Assembly: GCA_029883965.1 (NCBI GenBank)
Contig: JAOUIN010000153.1
Coordinates: 1-5,764, forward strand
Source of the DNA: Betaproteobacteria bacterium
Lineage (GTDB): Bacteria; Pseudomonadota; Gammaproteobacteria; Burkholderiales; SG8-41
Length of the DNA stretch: 5,764 nucleotides
Direction: 5' to 3'
Position 1 is the stretch's first letter. Every line of letters begins with the position of its first letter. This document shows positions 4,399 through 5,764 of the stretch, in pieces. The position numbers and the translations under genes were made by a program. The notes under the pieces are model-generated. The model did not search any database. It was not told where the DNA came from and saw only the letters and a list, made by a program, of their open reading frames with translations.

Positions 4399-5764
4399 CT
4401 ACTTGCAAACGCCGGGTTTACTGACTTTGGCTTGTGATCCAACGGTATCTCCAGATTCCCCCGTCGAGCCCGTCAGGATGACAGGCTGCCCGGTTTCAGA
4501 ATCCAGCGTTATAACCAACACCGTCGCACCATCCGCACTAAGATATATGCCGGGATCTGGCAGCGACCCCGAACCCAGAATTGTCGTTTGTCCGGTTGCA
4601 ACATTGGTATATACCCCTGACTGGACCGTACCCGTCTGACTAAGCGCAACGACCTGACCACTTCCCGTTTCCAGGTAAGTATTCCCCACAACCAATCCAC
4701 CGGGAATGTTCGCATTGCTCGTGCCCTGCGTAACATCAACTGATGGTGGAGCATTGTTGGCCTGGTTGACTTGCGTCGATATAAGCTGCTCCGTATTGAC
4801 AAGTGGATCAGCGGTAACACTGACGCTCGACGCAAGTTGATCTGTCCGCATCGGCAAGGCTGCTGGCAGGCTGGTACTTGCAAAGGCCCCACTTACCGCA
4901 CCACCGCCCTGGACAATCGTGAAAGTATCGCCTGCAAGAGGGAAAAATCCATTATCAAGCACGACAGTAAGGTTGCCGCCAAGCGTCACAGTTCCAGTGA
5001 CGATCAACTGGTCATACTGACCCGTCGCAGTGCCGCCAATTTCAGCAAGCAGTGTCGCTGATGAACCCTGAAAATAATCGCCATCGATCGTCATGATGCC
5101 GGGTGACGCACCCGGACTCACGGTTCCCGAAAGATTGTTAACATCACCGACTATTGTCCGCGAACCTCCGAGCACACCTCCGGCCAGCACATCCAGCGTC
5201 GTGCCCACCAGATTGATGGTGCCTGGGCCGTTCAGCAAACCGCCGCTTACTGTCAGCGGCGCTCCGCTAAACGATGAAATATCCGCGGTTGAATTCCCCA
5301 GCGTCAGCGTTCCGCCGGTAATGGTGAATCCAGAGGCGCTGCTCAGGGTTTTCAGGCTGGTTGCGCCGCTCACGCTGGAATACACCACCGGTCCGCTCAA
5401 CCCGCCCAGGATGCTGGCCGTTGCACCATTCATCGGTACAGCCCCCTGATTCCAGTTTGCCGGGTTCTCCCAACGCAAGTCGCCGCCGCTGGGATCCCAT
5501 GCGAACGGCACCAAGGCTGTCGCCGAGATCGTACCGGTGTGTGTGCCGCCAACCAGCGTGTAGTTGCTCGCCAAACCGGTACCGTTGCCCAGCGCCAGGC
5601 TGCCAGTCGCCAGTGATTGCGTACCAGCCAGGACTTTCGGACTCGGCACCGTCCCAGTGCCACTAGCCACAGTCAGTGTCTCGCCGTTTACACCGTTTAT
5701 CGTACCGAATGAGCCTGGGCCGAAATCGGTGCTGCCATCGTAGTCCCTGCTACCGGCAAGAGTG
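4399..5764 (-). CDS. Large surface exoprotein, filamentous-haemagglutinin/autotransporter-like (C-terminal part)
   Basis: The frame is open from the window edge to a TAG at 4399-4401, giving 454 residues of C-terminus; the start lies outside the window. An internal GTG at 5670 is not a real start, since the same repeat style continues upstream of it. Residues 1-84 look like a YDG module, with RDYDGSTDF, NGVNGETLTV and NYTLVGGTHTGTI, as found in haemagglutinin-like adhesins. Residues 87-104 hold WDPSGGDLRWENPANW, an aromatic motif common in such exoproteins. Residues 105-310 are Gly/Thr/Ser/Val-rich repeats typical of a parallel beta-helix, including SPGASPGIMTIDGDYFQ (216-232), a phrase often seen in autotransporter passengers. 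The last 140 residues are less repetitive and end in KPGVCK, whose Cys453 is the only cysteine seen. No beta-barrel domain is present, which argues against a classical autotransporter and favours two-partner or another secretion route. It probably acts in adhesion or biofilm; the ligand is unknown. Confidence 0.88.
   Translation of the reverse strand, partial: TLAGSRDYDGSTDFGPGSFGTINGVNGETLTVASGTGTVPSPKVLAGTQSLATGSLALGNGTGLASNYTLVGGTHTGTISATALVPFAWDPSGGDLRWENPANWNQGAVPMNGATASILGGLSGPVVYSSVSGATSLKTLSSASGFTITGGTLTLGNSTADISSFSGAPLTVSGGLLNGPGTINLVGTTLDVLAGGVLGGSRTIVGDVNNLSGTVSPGASPGIMTIDGDYFQGSSATLLAEIGGTATGQYDQLIVTGTVTLGGNLTVVLDNGFFPLAGDTFTIVQGGGAVSGAFASTSLPAALPMRTDQLASSVSVTADPLVNTEQLISTQVNQANNAPPSVDVTQGTSNANIPGGLVVGNTYLETGSGQVVALSQTGTVQSGVYTNVATGQTTILGSGSLPDPGIYLSADGATVLVITLDSETGQPVILTGSTGESGDTVGSQAKVSKPGVCK

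Noticed and set aside
5430..5670. GTG at 5670 as the true start of the exoprotein gene.
   Set aside because: The same frame continues without a stop to the window edge and encodes the YDG segment. No signal peptide or ribosome site is present at the GTG.

Overview
The window reads as chromosomal DNA from a Gram-negative proteobacterium, most likely a betaproteobacterium. This is inferred from the FtsK sequence type, the Crp-family regulator, the Sec-type signal peptides and the moderately high GC content; no genus can be named from sequence alone. All five recognisable genes lie on the minus strand, so in transcription order the window runs from high to low coordinates. No stretch above 300 bases lacks a gene, and no tRNA, rRNA, insertion sequence or CRISPR array was seen.

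Region by region, in transcription order: (1) 5764-4399, the C-terminal 454 residues of a large surface exoprotein resembling filamentous haemagglutinin or autotransporter passengers. It has a YDG-like module, Gly/Thr/Ser-rich beta-helix-like repeats and a short tail whose only cysteine is the penultimate residue. (2) 4237-3548, a 229-aa Crp/Fnr-family regulator with a Crp-like recognition helix but no canonical cAMP-binding arginine. (3) A 170-base gap holding a 30-bp palindrome whose core is a near-perfect Crp-type site, plus two candidate -10 boxes. (4) 3377-2676, a 233-aa secreted FecR-domain protein with a strong ribosome binding site, closed by a textbook intrinsic terminator. (5) 2535-220, ftsK, a complete DNA translocase with its own TATAAT-type promoter. 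(6) 171-1, the N-terminus of a small secreted protein whose start resembles BamE/SmpA-type proteins; it runs off the window.

The first three genes look like an accessory surface-protein module (exoprotein, regulator, FecR-domain partner), separated by the strong terminator from the housekeeping ftsK unit. The most interesting lead is the match between the regulator's recognition helix and the palindrome placed between its own stop codon and the FecR-domain gene. This suggests that the regulator controls the secreted protein next door in response to a ligand other than canonical cAMP. That is a hypothesis built from sequence patterns. Nothing here proves a previously undescribed system.
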